64,000 bases of DNA from Osedax fenrisi (Eukaryota > Annelida > Polychaeta > Sabellida > Siboglinidae): assembly GCA_964019155.1 (NCBI GenBank), contig OZ025243.1, positions 88,160,945 to 88,224,944 on the forward strand, in the 5' to 3' direction. The notes under the pieces were generated by a model, which worked only from the letters and a program-made list of their open reading frames with translations, searched no databases and was not told where the DNA came from. Numbering within the stretch: position 1 is the first letter of the stretch; each line of letters starts with the position of its first letter. The translations under genes were made by a program, and so were the position numbers. Of this stretch, positions 24,118 through 35,304 are shown piece after piece.

Positions 24118-24178
24118 TGGTGCGCGGCGGGCTGGTACGCCGACGCCGCAGGCCGAGCCGTCCCCACCTCGACGTTAA
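24118..24178. other. GC-rich island
   Basis: About 60 bp with runs such as ggtgcgcggcgggctgg and cgccgacgccgcaggccg, far above the GC of everything around. On the minus strand it lies in a 64-codon frame (24078-24272) with EVGTARPAASAYQPAAHHL. I do not recognise the protein. It may be a transduced exon fragment. Confidence 0.5.
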
Positions 24179-24272
24179 CGGATAGGAAAATAATTTTTTT
24201 AAATTGAGGTGTGATTTCCCATAAAAGTCTTTTTCCGTCAAAAATCTCAACAAAGTGTATACTTAAATTCAA

Positions 24273-25290
24273 ATAAGGCTCGATTTGAAAATTTGTTTTG
24301 CCAATATATATATATGAGGTTATCTACCCGAAATATATTTAGGAATACATAGTATGCGCACACTCATTTTTATCTACGGGCAATATTTCAGGTAGTATTT
24401 TGGGTTTTTATCGTTAAAATTTAATATTTAATATTTTGTATAAATTCAAATAATTAAAATTCGCCGTAAGGAAAACGTAAGGAAAACGTCGGGAGATAAA
24501 GTGGGGCAGCGGGGGTAACATGAATGATTTACTTTTTTGAAAATGTATTCACGCGATACCAATAATCGTTAAATAGTGTCATTTTTTAATCGATTTACGT
24601 AATCGAAAAATTTAAGTTCGACGCAAATTTTTAATAACAAACATTATCGTAAATAATTTCGTAAAAATGAGTTTCTTTAATTTCGAATACATTACGTAGA
24701 TTTATGAACTCCAACATCCGATTTGAATATCGAAATAACAATTGGTAAATAGGAATTTATTTACCCGTATTATTGAGAAAAAGTTCACGAACGAGTAAAA
24801 TCGAGTTAATATTTTTTACGTTACGAGTTTATATTAATTATTTCCTATCTACGCCATGTAAACATAAATTATTAAACATAAGTGATACGGTGATGTGAAA
24901 AATCAAAATCTACAATAATTATTCGATTTCAATAATTTTAACTTTATTAAATAGATAATTAAAATAGAATATAATTTTATAAATTGGGACTTCTTATGTT
25001 TAATATTCTTCGAGCTACAGCCGAAATAGTGAAAAATACATGATTTTAGAGTAGTCTATTTAACCGACTTCCGGTAATATTTTCGTTTATGGAAAATTTA
25101 AATTATGGATTCATCAGATTAGGAGTACTAAAATACATGTAATAAAATCAGAAAAATCAGAAAATATGAATAATAGGGTTTCCATCTCTGTTTTAATATT
25201 TCGACAAATGTCATCATATATTTGGTCAAAGAAAAAAATATAGATTTATAAAAAAATATTTTTTCTAAAATCTATTCTATAATTATTTAT
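24273..25290. other. Intermediate-AT stretch without gene
   Basis: Somewhat richer in G/C and CpG (cgtaaggaaaacgtcggg, gataaagtggggcagcggggg) than the general background, yet no open frame or known repeat. It lies between the 220-bp repeats and could be internal to a larger old element. Confidence 0.5.
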
Positions 25291-25294
25291 GCAT

Positions 25295-25935
25295 TACTTC
25301 CCGCGAGAACCTATATAAGTATAGGTTTGTGTTGTGGTTAGGTTGGGTTAATTTTTAATATAGGTAGGTTTTGTTAGCTGTATTACATCCCAAGTGAGCA
25401 TATAAATGCATATTGAAATATGTATATGTGTTGTCATTGATATTTTGATATGCATTACATTCCGAGTGAGCATATAAAAGCATATTGAAAATTGTGTATG
25501 TATGGTCATTGGTTATTTGAATTTTAGTTATTTTCAATGTTGTGATTAGGTTGGGTTAAGTTTTAATATTGGTAGGTTTTTTTTAGCTGCATTACTTCCC
25601 GAGTGAGCCTATAAAAGCATATTTATTTATATTGTTATTTTCACAGTTGTGGTTAAGTTGGGTTAAGTTTTAATTTGTGTAGGTTTATTTTAGCTGCATT
25701 ACTTCCAGAGTGAACCTATACAAGTATATTTTTACTTTTGTGGTTGGGTTGGGTTAAGTTTTAATATTGGTAGTTTTTTTAGCTGCATTACTTACCGAGT
25801 GGACCCATAAAAGCATATTCATTTATATTGTTATTTTCACAGTTGTGGTTAGGTTGGGTTAAGTTTTAATTTGTGTAGGTTTTTTTAGCTGCATTACTTC
25901 CCGAGTGAGCCTAAAAAAGCATATTTATATTGTTA
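25295..25935 (+). repeat. Tandem array, about 100-130 bp units with GGTTAGGTTGGGTTAA and TATAAAAG
   Basis: Six or seven degenerate units. Each has GTTGTGGTTAGGTTGGGTTAAG, then TTTTAATnTnGGTAGGTT, then TTAGCTGCATTACTTCCCGA, then GTGAGCCTATAAAAGCATAT. The CCTATAAAAGCAT segment looks like a TATA box in each unit. The GGTTAGGTTGGGTT wording is frequent in insect genomes. The last unit is joined straight to the Helitron-like coding fragment at 25941. Confidence 0.88.
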
Positions 25936-25940
25936 TTTTC

Positions 25941-26138
25941 ATGGAATGCCTACAACGTGTACACGCATATTTTCACGTTTATTCGAACGTACTCGACCAA
26001 GAAGTACCGGAATACAATCTACGAATCGTCGATAAGGCAGTACCAGCCGGAGAACATCGTGGTCGATTCAATGCAACAGTTGACGCGGATGTAATTGCCT
26101 TTTTATTCGACACGGACAAATTAAGTTTCGTGACTTAA
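25941..26138 (+). pseudogene. Helitron Rep/helicase fragment
   Basis: An open frame reading MECLQRVHAYFHVYSNVLD then VPEYNLRIVDKAVPAGEHRGRFN and a stop at 26138. In Helitron proteins of insects and other animals a stretch before the replication domain has the pattern DY.v.I..dr.P.GEH.RRFNAP, and the PAGEHxxRFNAx word here matches it. The fragment is about 65 residues of a protein normally over 1000; neither the HUH nor the helicase motifs are present. The open frame runs back to 25905 through tandem-repeat sequence; the ATG at 25941 is the first codon outside the repeat. Assigned from memory of the motif, with moderate certainty. Confidence 0.5.
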
Positions 26139-26342
26139 TACTCAACTTAAAATGCGAAGTTTTGTATTAATAAATACATTATGAAATTATCATTGTTTTT
26201 TTTCATTAAAATAAAAAAAAGATAAATAACGGCCCACTGACTGCTAGAAAACATTATATAACAATCTAAAAAAGACCAAATGGTCTCAACTAACCCATTA
26301 CACCCACACCTAAAATAGTCTCATTCACGGGCAACGCCCATA

Positions 26343-26536
26343 CCTTAACGCTCGCCGAGTGTCTAGCACACGCCTACGAATTCTTATATATATACATCAT
26401 GCATTACCGCCTCTTGCGTGGCTATATATAGCAGCACATCATCACTTGTACAGTGCTTCCTTATTCTACCTTAATAAACGTATACATCAGCTTTGTCGCT
26501 GTTAATAAGATAACAAGGGAGATACGCACTTATACG

Positions 26537-26565
<29 letters not shown>
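26343..26565 (+). repeat. 220-bp dispersed repeat, copy 2
   Basis: Direct copy of 23851-24075 about 2.5 kb away. Immediately before it lies a GGGCAACGCCC hairpin (26331-26341), and within it ACGCTC/GAGTGT form a stem followed at once by CTAG (26363-26366). That arrangement is reminiscent of a Helitron 3' end, but the base after CTAG is C, so the reading is weak. Confidence 0.7.
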
Positions 26566-26574
<9 letters not shown>

Positions 26575-26725
26575 TATATATATTTGTATGTTTATTATAT
26601 AAATATTATATATATATGATGTATGTATATGTATATTATACATTGTTGAAAATAATCCACTATATTATATGTATATTATATAAATTATATAGTAATCAAA
26701 ATTTGATAAATTATAGTAATTCACA

Positions 26726-26769
<44 letters not shown>
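26539..26769. repeat. (TA)n-rich block
   Basis: Pure TA runs at 26539-26572 and 26731-26769, joined by tatgtatatata-type sequence. Confidence 0.95.
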
Positions 26770-26773
<4 letters not shown>

Positions 26774-26984
26774 ATATTATATGTATTACATATAGTTAGG
26801 CTAGTAATACACAATATGAAATATACATATATATATATATATAAGTATTTTTAGAGATTTTTTCTAACCATTATTTATTCTCAAAAATTGGTCGAATTAT
26901 AAAACCTTAATTTTTATGTTTCAGTAATCGTTTTGAGCTCTAATTTTTTGATATGAGTATAAAACATATAAAATATTAATTTTT

Positions 26985-27320
26985 TCAAATAATATTTATT
27001 TTTTATTTTTTCCAAAACGCTTGTATCCCCTTAAGGCATTGGGTAATGAAACTCCAAATCTCAAAGTTGCCACATCTTTATCGACTTTCATTTGTAATCG
27101 GTATAAATTATTCGATGTAATTTTTTGATATTGTTAAATTTATTACTAATATCTTGGATAGAAATTTATAATAAAATATTGTATTTAATATTATTTTAAA
27201 TTGATATCTGATTTTCACCCCACAAGCACATTGGGTGAATAACTTTATGAACTCTGCTTGTTCATTCATCCATGATAAACTCTGATTATTATTATTATTA
27301 TATTATTTAATAAATTATGA
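26985..27320 (+). mobile_element. LINE 3'-end copy
   Basis: The block ccttaaggcattgggtaatgaaactccaaatct, then atcgactttcatttg.aatcggtataaa, then cacattgggt, aligns with 31150-31360. It ends with aactctgattattattattatta, a microsatellite tail. It is a very short 5'-truncated copy of the same LINE family as 30205-31420 and 55754-59200. Confidence 0.75.
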
Positions 27321-27954
27321 TGATATCTGAAATAATAAATAAGTAAATTCGTATAGCAAGTACCAACTAAATATATCTGAAGTAAGTTCATGTATAAGTT
27401 ACGTTCAAATTAAAATAATATATGTTGACGTTATTTCAAACTTTATTTCCACCTCATTAACAAAATTACATTTAAATAACACTCGAGCCTCCGAAATATT
27501 CGTTAGATACAACTGTACCATTATCCCCTACATCCGTAGAATGTACCATTAACTACAAACTTCAAGAAACATTAACTTCACGTATACGTGCATGACCTAG
27601 TACTTGATTAGCAAGGTGTTCAATCCTAAAAATAATGTACGATGTAAAAGTATGTAACCATGAATTGAAAATGTAAATAAAATATATTTTAAATATACAA
27701 TGTAAAAATTAAAAAATTTTAAATTTTATAATTTTCTCTAAAACATTAAACAATTATTTATATTGATAAATATACGTTTGTTTAGTATTTATTTAACGTA
27801 CTACAAACATGTTTAAATCTGGATATCTAATATATGTATATATTAATTTTTTTAATATATTTGTGCAACCGGTGAGTTACATATTTTATATTATGATATA
27901 TTATAGTATATTGAAAAAAGTACATTTATGTACATACTCATATACATTATATAT

Positions 27955-27958
<4 letters not shown>
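27321..27958. other. AT-rich stretch, nothing firm
   Basis: Two gtaccatt words (27517, 27543) recall the minisatellite unit. No gene. Confidence 0.5.

Positions 27959-28023
<65 letters not shown>
27959..28023. repeat. (TA)n microsatellite
   Basis: TA run broken once by a C. Confidence 0.96.
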
Positions 28024-28027
<4 letters not shown>

Positions 28028-28363
28028 TACATATATATTGTTTCTAATTATGAAATAAATGCTGCCGCGCGCATACATTGAAGCGCGTAGCTTATATCAA
28101 GTAATAATATATGTGCAACATAAAGAATACCCTTGCAAATAGTTACTCACATACACGCATACCCATACAAAACCAGCTCTACAACACTCACCCCGAACAG
28201 TTATGAGTAACCTCTCCTCTTAGATATTTACTTCTGAGCTAGGTACATTAAATGGCTTACTATATGTACCTGCTGTAACCCCCGTCGATCTAGAGATGTG
28301 TTTACACAACGTGTTTTCGATTGGCACATCATTTTCCACTCTTCCAGGATGATTTTCAGGTAA

Positions 28364-28564
28364 CTATGTATGTTCCCGTCCTAATGTAGTTTCCTTATTA
28401 ACCTTATTCCAATCCTCTTCTACCTTTTTACCTAGTTCATTATTAGGTGTAAAACCATAATACGATCGATTGGTAGTATGGGTTGGCGACCAAAGAATAC
28501 ACTGAAATGTGACTTTTTTATTACCGAATACCAATAAGTATACACACACAAATCTAGCTTTACA

Positions 28565-28570
<6 letters not shown>
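28364..28570 (-). CDS. Unrecognised 68-codon open frame
   Basis: The 28060-28600 stretch is less AT-rich than its surroundings, and this minus-strand frame has a balanced composition (for example SYYGFTPNNELGKKVEEDWNKVN). No family is recognised and no flanking coding sequence continues it. Direct words tacacacacaaatctagctttacaacaca (28540) and tacccatacaaaaccagctctacaacactca (28161) suggest repeated ends of an element about 400 bp long. Could be a relic of a transposon gene. Confidence 0.2.
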
Positions 28571-28616
<46 letters not shown>

Positions 28617-28619
28617 ATT

Positions 28620-28651
<32 letters not shown>
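28569..28651. repeat. (TA)n with (TG)n centre
   Basis: TA runs on both sides of gtgtgtatttgtg. Confidence 0.95.
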
Positions 28652-28659
28652 CTATAGTA

Positions 28660-29065
28660 TCAAATATGTATTTAAAATGTATGTGTAGACTAATATAGTA
28701 TTTGAATTAATATTTTATTTATTAATACAGAGTATACATCATTTCAACTTCATCTAATGATATTCCTTCAGGAATATTCAGAATATACGTATTCATTTTT
28801 TAATATTATTATTACTGAATAATGAATCCTTGAATACTTGAATAATGAATACATAGTATCTTTGATAACATTATTATATTTTAAATATGTTATCATATAG
28901 GTAGTATACTCAAAACAGTTAATCATATTAAGAGTATACATTTTAATGAATATTTTAAAATAGTTTAAAGAAACTTAAGTTGTAGTAATTACTACATAAT
29001 TACAAATATATTGGTATTGTTATTATTGTAATCTTTTAAGTATTGCTTAAGTGGAAAAACACACA
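28660..29065. other. AT-rich stretch, nothing recognised
   Basis: Non-coding in all frames. Confidence 0.5.
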
Positions 29066-29955
29066 TTAGGTTCCAAGGTTTTTTTTAAATCCAAATTGAT
29101 TATCAAGAGTAACCAATAAAGAAGATATTCTATTATATATCACATTTTCAATTATCTTACAAATAATATTGGATATACATAAAGGACGATAGTTAGAAGA
29201 GTCATTCGATCTTTTATTTTTGTTTTTAATTATTGGTAGAATATAATATAATATTAACTTTTTTGGAAAATAGGAGTGATGTAACATGTTATTAATGAGT
29301 AATACTATGACTTGGATAATAAGTTTTAATAAAGATAATACCTATTTGAATTAGAAATATGTTCTATGGAAATTCCATCAGGACCTACAGATTTACCACC
29401 TTTAATGGAATCTATAATAGATGAAATATCAATCGTATTTGTATAAACAATGTCATTAACATTAATTTTATTATATTGTTACGGAATAGAATTAGTACTG
29501 TTAAAAATATCATTAAAATTATCAAACCAGAATTTAGTAACATTAGCTATACCATGTGCATTCTCAATGTTATTAGAAATAGAAGTTTTTTTTTCAAATT
29601 ATTTGAAATTAATTTCCAAAAAATGTCGATCACTGATTACATTCAAAGCAATATTATCAGCTTCTATTTGTTTACATAACAATTTACTATGGCGTAATTC
29701 ATATTTGAAATGTTTTCTTGCATTAACCATATTATCATAGAATATTCCAGATAGAGGTTTTTTATTTTGTATCCAAGTTAAATAATATGATCGGGCAATA
29801 CAATGTTTTTCCTTAACAATACTATTCCATTCCGAACGAGCGTATTTACTATTATTAGATTCAAAACATATATCTTTAGAACATTTTAATAGTATATTTA
29901 TTAACGAATTATATAAATATTCAGAGTAATTATAATTAATATCAAAGGAGTACAT
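29066..29955 (-). pseudogene. LINE fragment: endonuclease-RT linker and RT fingers
   Basis: Minus strand. 29955-29599 is open for 118 codons with SEWNSIVKEKHCIARSYYL, KPLSGIFYDNMVNARKHFKYEL: the linker seen in several LINE ORF2 proteins before the RT. Then, in a shifted frame near 29400, GKSVGPDGISIEHIS, an RT-entry motif. Then 29287-29066 is open with DSSNYRPLCISNIICKIIENVI and LDNQFGFKKNLGT, RT blocks 1-2. The DNQFGFKKxxGT wording differs from the other LINEs here, so it is a separate family. Neither the catalytic motif nor an endonuclease is present. Confidence 0.8.
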
Positions 29956-30074
29956 ATGATTTATTAATATAAATTGTAATATTCTGCGTTATATTGCGAA
30001 TATAACGATCAACAAAAGTATCTATTCAAGTGGAACCAGTATCAAGAATAATTCGTGAGAAGAATTTGATCTTG

Positions 30075-30076
<2 letters not shown>

Positions 30077-30114
<38 letters not shown>
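30077..30114. repeat. (TA)n microsatellite
   Basis: Pure TA run just upstream of a LINE C-terminal fragment. Confidence 0.95.
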
Positions 30115-30118
<4 letters not shown>

Positions 30119-30204
30119 TTAAATACCTGTATTACGTTGGTAATTACCGTTATTACTACGGTTATTAATTACACAAAGTTAAAAATAAATTAAATATGAA
30201 ATCG

Positions 30205-30540
30205 TTAATTGTATTATACAATGCTTTATGTTTTGTACACCTTAATTATTGTTCAACTATTTGGGGGAATACCTTCAGATCCAGTTTATAAAATATTTTC
30301 ATTTTCAAAAAATAGCAATATAATTTATTAGTAATAATTATTCTGTAATTCATGTAGGTCATGTAGATTCCTATAACAATTTCTATACTATTTCTAATTT
30401 TTTAAATTTGACGTTATTTAAAAATGAATAGTATAAAATTCATGTTTCAAGCTAGGAATAATGTTTTACCTAAGAATTAACAATTATTATATAAAGCTAA
30501 ATCTTATAATGGAAATCTGTTTCATATAATAAATATAAGA
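30205..30540 (+). pseudogene. LINE RT C-terminal fragment
   Basis: Reads LIVLYNALCFVHLNYCSTIWG then, after stops and frame changes, HVGHVDSYNNFYTISNF and YKIHVSSSxN-like sequence: the thumb and C-terminal part of a LINE RT (pattern LYNAL..sh.nYc...WG). The palm and endonuclease are lost. It is followed without a break by a 3' UTR of the widespread family, so this is a 5'-truncated insertion. Confidence 0.7.
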
Positions 30541-31420
30541 ACTGTACAAAAATAATTGTGTATTTTTAAAATAAGAAACATTACTAAAATGAATAATTTT
30601 AAAATAATATATCGTCTTATTAATTTTAATTTTAGATTTTCTATTTTAAATTATTGCATTATGTTATTTATTAATTAATGTGTTGGTTACCTTATATTTT
30701 CAGTATTTACATGTATTTATTTTATAGTTTTATTATTTTATATGTATACTTTTTTTTATACTTTAATTGTTATACAATTTTTAATGTTAGTGTTATATTT
30801 GTTTACATTTTTATAGATTACATATTATACAATTATATATTTTAAATACACGATGAGAATGATTGTGGGGTTTTTTTTATTAATTGTATTGTGGTACTTT
30901 GTTTTAAATTATACATGGTGAATATACCTTAATTAAATATTTAATCTTATTTAAATCGTATTCAACTCTATCAATATTATTGTCTATCCAAGAAATCTAA
31001 TTTTTATTTTTAATATTTAATATAATATATTCTCGAGTACTTTATATTGATTCTTTACATGGCCGGTAATGGTTCGTGTCTGGAAAAAGGATGCAATTAT
31101 TGAGAAGGTTATTTTGTTGTCAGTGATCTTACTCTTGGCGGAAGTAAGTTCCTTAAGGCATTGGGTAATGATACTCCAAATCTCCATGTTGGTATACATA
31201 TTCGACTTTCATTTGCAATCGGTATAAAGTATTCGAGGTAGATAATGTGTTATGACTATTTGTATTACTGATATCATGGTTAGAAATGTTATCATCAAAT
31301 ATTTTATTTAATATTACTTTAATTTTATATCTAATTCCCCCCCCATAATCACATTGGGTTCACACTTGATAAATTTCTGATTTATATATATATTTATTTA
31401 TTTATTTATTTATTTAATTT
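30541..31420 (+). mobile_element. LINE 3' UTR with (ATTT)n tail
   Basis: Aligned with 2765-3290 (first half) and with 26985-27320 (second half), so it ties both orphan copies to one family. Landmarks: gatgagaatg, gtggtactttgttttaaatt, attctcgagtacttta, ggtaatggttcgtgtc, gtcagtgatcttactcttggcgg, ccttaaggcattgggtaatg, aatcggtataaa. Ends in (ATTT)n at 31391-31420. Confidence 0.8.
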
Positions 31421-31671
31421 GAATCAGACATGCATAACAGAGGTCCATAGAGTATACAATAATTAAAACTAACAACAATTAAACGAAAACGAAATCTAAA
31501 ATATTATCTAAATACAGATTTATACCATAAGGTAAATAGTTGCGAAGTGCACAAGACATTATAATAATATCAAAATTAATATAATACGTATACGTTGATA
31601 AAGTGAATTATATGATTTAGGTAGTTTAATTGTTAAATTATTAACATTATAATATAAAAACATCAATGACG

Positions 31672-31712
<41 letters not shown>

Positions 31713-31998
31713 CAATAGTTAATTAAATATTTATAATTTGTATTGTTTTTATTATTTTAGTAATAATATGATTACATATTTAATATATATTATGTATTAT
31801 TATTTTAAATATAATAATTGTGTTTAATAGGTTGTAGGACAAAGGATAATGTTGCATTTATTATCATTTGACAATAAAAAAGGAACCATGATGGGTGGTT
31901 ATAAGTGCGTTACCCAGTATAACGAAACAACACAATGTAATACGGGCTTTTATATTTTTATATTTTTATATTTGTATACAACAACCTAAGTAATACTT

Positions 31999-32045
<47 letters not shown>

Positions 32046-32236
32046 TTATTTATATTTATGCAGCAGATTTGTAATATTCTTAACAATACTATATATTCAC
32101 CTGATTCTACACGCAGTAGTGATCCCCTAATGATAACTATGAATGTAACCCACTCAGGTTACTCAACTCTTAATTAATACATTTCATAATATACATTATG
32201 AAAACCATAATGTCTATTCTTCAAATAAATAATGAA
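31421..32236. other. AT-rich stretch with two (TA)n tracts
   Basis: TA runs at 31673-31709 and 32003-32044; no gene. Confidence 0.7.
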
Positions 32237-33210
32237 TAGGGGAAAGTAACCGAATACGGACACTCTCGGTATCTCAGAAACCATAAATCCTACATAAAAA
32301 CTTGTAATGAATAAAATATTCATAATTACATATATGTAATTATGAATATTTTATTCATATTTTATTCATTTTTTTTTCATTTTATATACTATATATATAT
32401 AGTATAAAAAAGTATTTTTTATTTTATAATTATTCAAAATATTGCTGATATATCCAATAAAATGATTTTTGTATTACATTTTTAAATTTATGAAAACAAA
32501 TTTCAAGTTAAAACCTTCTCAAGTATATACAAATGTATCGATATAAAATATTACACTATATTATTCAAAATTAAAGAATTCTAAAAATTATATATATAAT
32601 TTCTATATTTGTTATCAAATATTTATTAAGTTATAAACATACATCTAGAGGTCATATAAGTTCCTAATACGGGCACTCTATATGTCTTAATACGAACATC
32701 CTATAACCAATCAGCGCGCAGCGTATGAACTCTTCTGATTTTCATAAACATCGCGAGGGTTATAATATTAATACCACCAATAAAACTAAATCTAAAAATT
32801 GAATTATTTAGATAATTAAATTGTATTATTGATTAAAAAAATAATAAAAATAAATAAATTATCAACTAATTAAATTAGAATATATTATTCATAAAATTAA
32901 TTATAAATAATGTAATTATAATTTATCTCATTTGTTCATCAATAATATATAGTTTATATATTATATTAAATATCTAGTGGTATATAGGGTGTCCGTATTA
33001 TAACACAGGGTAACCGTATTCGGGCATGGGTATCGAATAAGAACAACCCCGCTATCTATGGAATTAAAAGATTAAATAAAATGTGTAAATCACAATAATA
33101 TCTATAATCATATAATATTAATATATTATAATTTTTGTATAACAATAATGAATCATAAAATGTTAAGACCATTTATTATTAAAGTGTCCGTATTATGTTA
33201 CTTTCCCCTA
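32237..33210. mobile_element. 974-bp TIR element in a TA site (MITE-like)
   Basis: Left end TAGGGGAAAGTAACCGAATA (to tacggacact) and right end agtgtccgtatta...GTTACTTTCCCCTA are inverted over about 27 bp with few mismatches. A flanking TA on each side fits the Tc1/mariner-type target. Subterminal copies of the ccgtatt/aatacgg word recur at 32661-32700 and 32985-33030. No transposase frame remains, so it is non-autonomous. A 52-bp palindrome lies inside. Confidence 0.85.
32307..32358. repeat. 52-bp perfect palindrome inside the TIR element
   Basis: ATGAATAAAATATTCATAAT and onward meets its exact complement at the catatatg centre (32333). Almost all A/T. Confidence 0.93.
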
Positions 33211-33354
33211 CTTGATGAACGAAATATAGAAACACTAGTATTATATTTAAAGCTTTCTATAGTTTTTTTTTATCATATATATGTAAACAGGAAGACATAT
33301 TATTAAAACATTATTATTTATTTATTATTCTTATCTATAATGAAACTTATCATG

Positions 33355-33445
33355 TTAATAAAGGGGTAATTGTCTCTGTAAGCAACACTGCTTCTATATT
33401 TACCCTGACATTACCTAAATCTAATAATAATAATACTAATAGTTG
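33355..33445 (+). repeat. LINE-type 3' tail, (AAT)n, relative of 42661-42745
   Basis: ggggtaattgtctctgtaagcaacactgcttcta...tacctaaatctaataataataat matches 42661-42745 (gggtaattgtctcgacaagcagcaatgcttcta...tctaaatctgataataataat). Two truncated copies of the 3' end of one retroposon family with an (AAT)n tail. Confidence 0.7.
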
Positions 33446-33631
33446 TAGAATATAGTTTAATACTTATAATATATAGTTAATGAGTTAATACAATTAGGTA
33501 CCACGTTGATTACTATTAACAACCATCAATATAATGGTGCAGTTGCAATTTTCTAACAAAATAATTTAAGGAAAATAAAATCTAAAATTGATCTTAAAGT
33601 GATTAATTTGTTTACTATATATATATATATA

Positions 33632-33952
33632 TGTTATAGAGTGATAGCATGCAGTTAAACTTAAGTTAACTGCTGTTAAACCATGATCAGGCATTCTATA
33701 AATACATGGCCTCTACCACAAATGTGATTCGTTAACTTGTATATGCATATATTATAGTTATTATATACACGTATTATAGTTGTATCATTTGCACTCGGGC
33801 TAGCTAAGTTGAGTCTGTATTATAACTTTGTTACTACCACACGACGAACCCTGATACACGGTTATTGCTCGAATAAAATGTATCAAACTGAAACACAGTT
33901 GTTCTTTCATCTGTAGTACACGGTACCATATCTTCAAGGTGATCCTACAACA
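33632..33952 (+). mobile_element. Solo LTR, 321 bp
   Basis: Begins TGTTATAGAGTGATAGC and ends ATCCTACAACA, giving a short TGTTxxAG/CTxxAACA-type inverted end. TATAAATA box at 33697-33704 and AATAAA at 33872-33877 are in the right order for U3-R-U5. Flanks are TA-only, so a target duplication (for example tatat) cannot be proven. There is no internal region or partner LTR in the window. Resembles LTRs of insect Ty3/gypsy or BEL elements, but the family cannot be settled. Orientation is inferred from the TATA/AATAAA order. Confidence 0.75.
33697..33704 (+). promoter_or_regulatory. TATA box of solo LTR
   Basis: TATAAATA within the solo LTR, 65 bp from its left end and 168 bp before AATAAA. Confidence 0.5.
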
Positions 33953-34432
33953 TATATATATAATACATTTTAAGTTTAATTATATACTACGAATATACGT
34001 CTTTTCATTTATAGAGTTAACGATATTATTGGTAAATTAAAATTATAATTATTATTTTAAAATTAATTATATACATATCATAACATACTTATTTTTAAAT
34101 ATGACTTTATTATCCATCTCATTACGTATTTTAAGTTAAGTTATCGTGATAAATAGATTATTTATAATGCTTCCCTGGTGTATCTCCTCTACGTGAGAAT
34201 TATCATGATTTATCTGAATCGTTCCAGGTGTCACTCACAATCCAACATACATTCAACATATCATTATTTACATCATCCTTAATTCCATTATTATTTCTCT
34301 AGGCGCTTCATTTATTTACCCATATAATATCCTATAGGATTCAGAATATAATCAAATATCATTATAGGTGATTTTAAAACTGGAACCAATAAATCACAAT
34401 ACCTTAAAGGGATATATAAAAAATTCCGAACA
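33953..34432. other. AT-rich stretch, nothing recognised
   Basis: No gene or repeat match seen. Confidence 0.5.
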
Positions 34433-34590
34433 TAACACGCAATTTTCCAATTTCGTGTATAAATAGATAGGAAAAACATAGATTCACTAACAAAAATAGA
34501 AATGATATTCTATTCATTAAATTGCCCTACATTTATTTGTATTGAATTCATAATATATACATGCATAAGAAAATAAAATTTATTTGTAAT
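34433..34590 (-). repeat. Dispersed repeat, inverted copy of 10440-10610
   Basis: Reverse complement carries tatgcatgtatat, tagaatatcat, cctatgtttttcctatcta, atacacgaaattgg and aattgcgtgttatg in the same order as 10440-10610. Confidence 0.8.
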
Positions 34591-35300
34591 ATTATTATTT
34601 ATTATATTATATATATCTAAATTAACAATTTGCAATTATGATATTTCTATATAAATTATTATTTTATACAATGACTATAGTCAACAAATTATAGTATACT
34701 ATATATTTTATTAATTATCTCTCTATTTTTCTATTCACATAATTAAATTCTATATAAAGCAAACAAAATTAATATTATAATTATAATATTTGTTATGTTC
34801 TATATGTTTGTATGCACATAATTATTCTGAGAAAATGGCGTTTGAAGTTTGACAGCATAACAATATAATATTGAATAATAAATAATAGCATTATCTTATT
34901 GTCAACAAACACATTTTTATGCAATTTATAGACTGAATTCATGTCTAATTTTTTACGGATAATAAAAAAAACTACAATAAGTATTATTATGAAATAAAAA
35001 AAAATATGAAAATAAATAAAATTAGCATCACTTTACATGTGCGGGATACTCTTAACTTCACAATGCACCACACGCACAGTATTACACTCGATATCAATAT
35101 ATGCCTGTTTTCCGATTTACATACGAAGGATAGGATGCCTAATTCACTTACCTCTCGGTCTATGGAATATATAAACATTGTTTTATATTCGTAATTATTG
35201 GTAAAGAATCTAAAACTTTACTACCGATATATAGGTAGATACTGTATAGGGTAATTTTTTGAAATAATATAGGTATGTATATATAATAACGATACATTCA
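34591..35300. other. AT-rich stretch; less AT-rich patch at 35030-35165
   Basis: The patch is open on both strands for about 60 codons (35006-35194 plus; 34987-35178 minus), neither resembling a known protein. It is left uncalled. Confidence 0.4.
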
Positions 35301-35304
35301 TAGG

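Noticed and set aside
25320..25900. Telomeric repeat from GGTTAGGTTGGG words
   Set aside because: The words occur once per 100-130-bp unit and not as continuous TTAGG, so this is an interstitial array and not a telomere.
26326..26366. Second Helitron 3' end (GGGCAACGCCC hairpin, ACGCTC/GAGTGT stem, CTAG)
   Set aside because: The following base is C and homology with the other copy runs straight through CTAG, so it does not mark an element edge.
27809..28081. 90-codon frame with long Tyr-Ile run
   Set aside because: Mostly the (TA)n tract read as YIYIYI.
29450..29740. Plus-strand frames of 96 and 67 codons
   Set aside because: Antisense to the minus-strand LINE linker, which carries the recognisable motifs.
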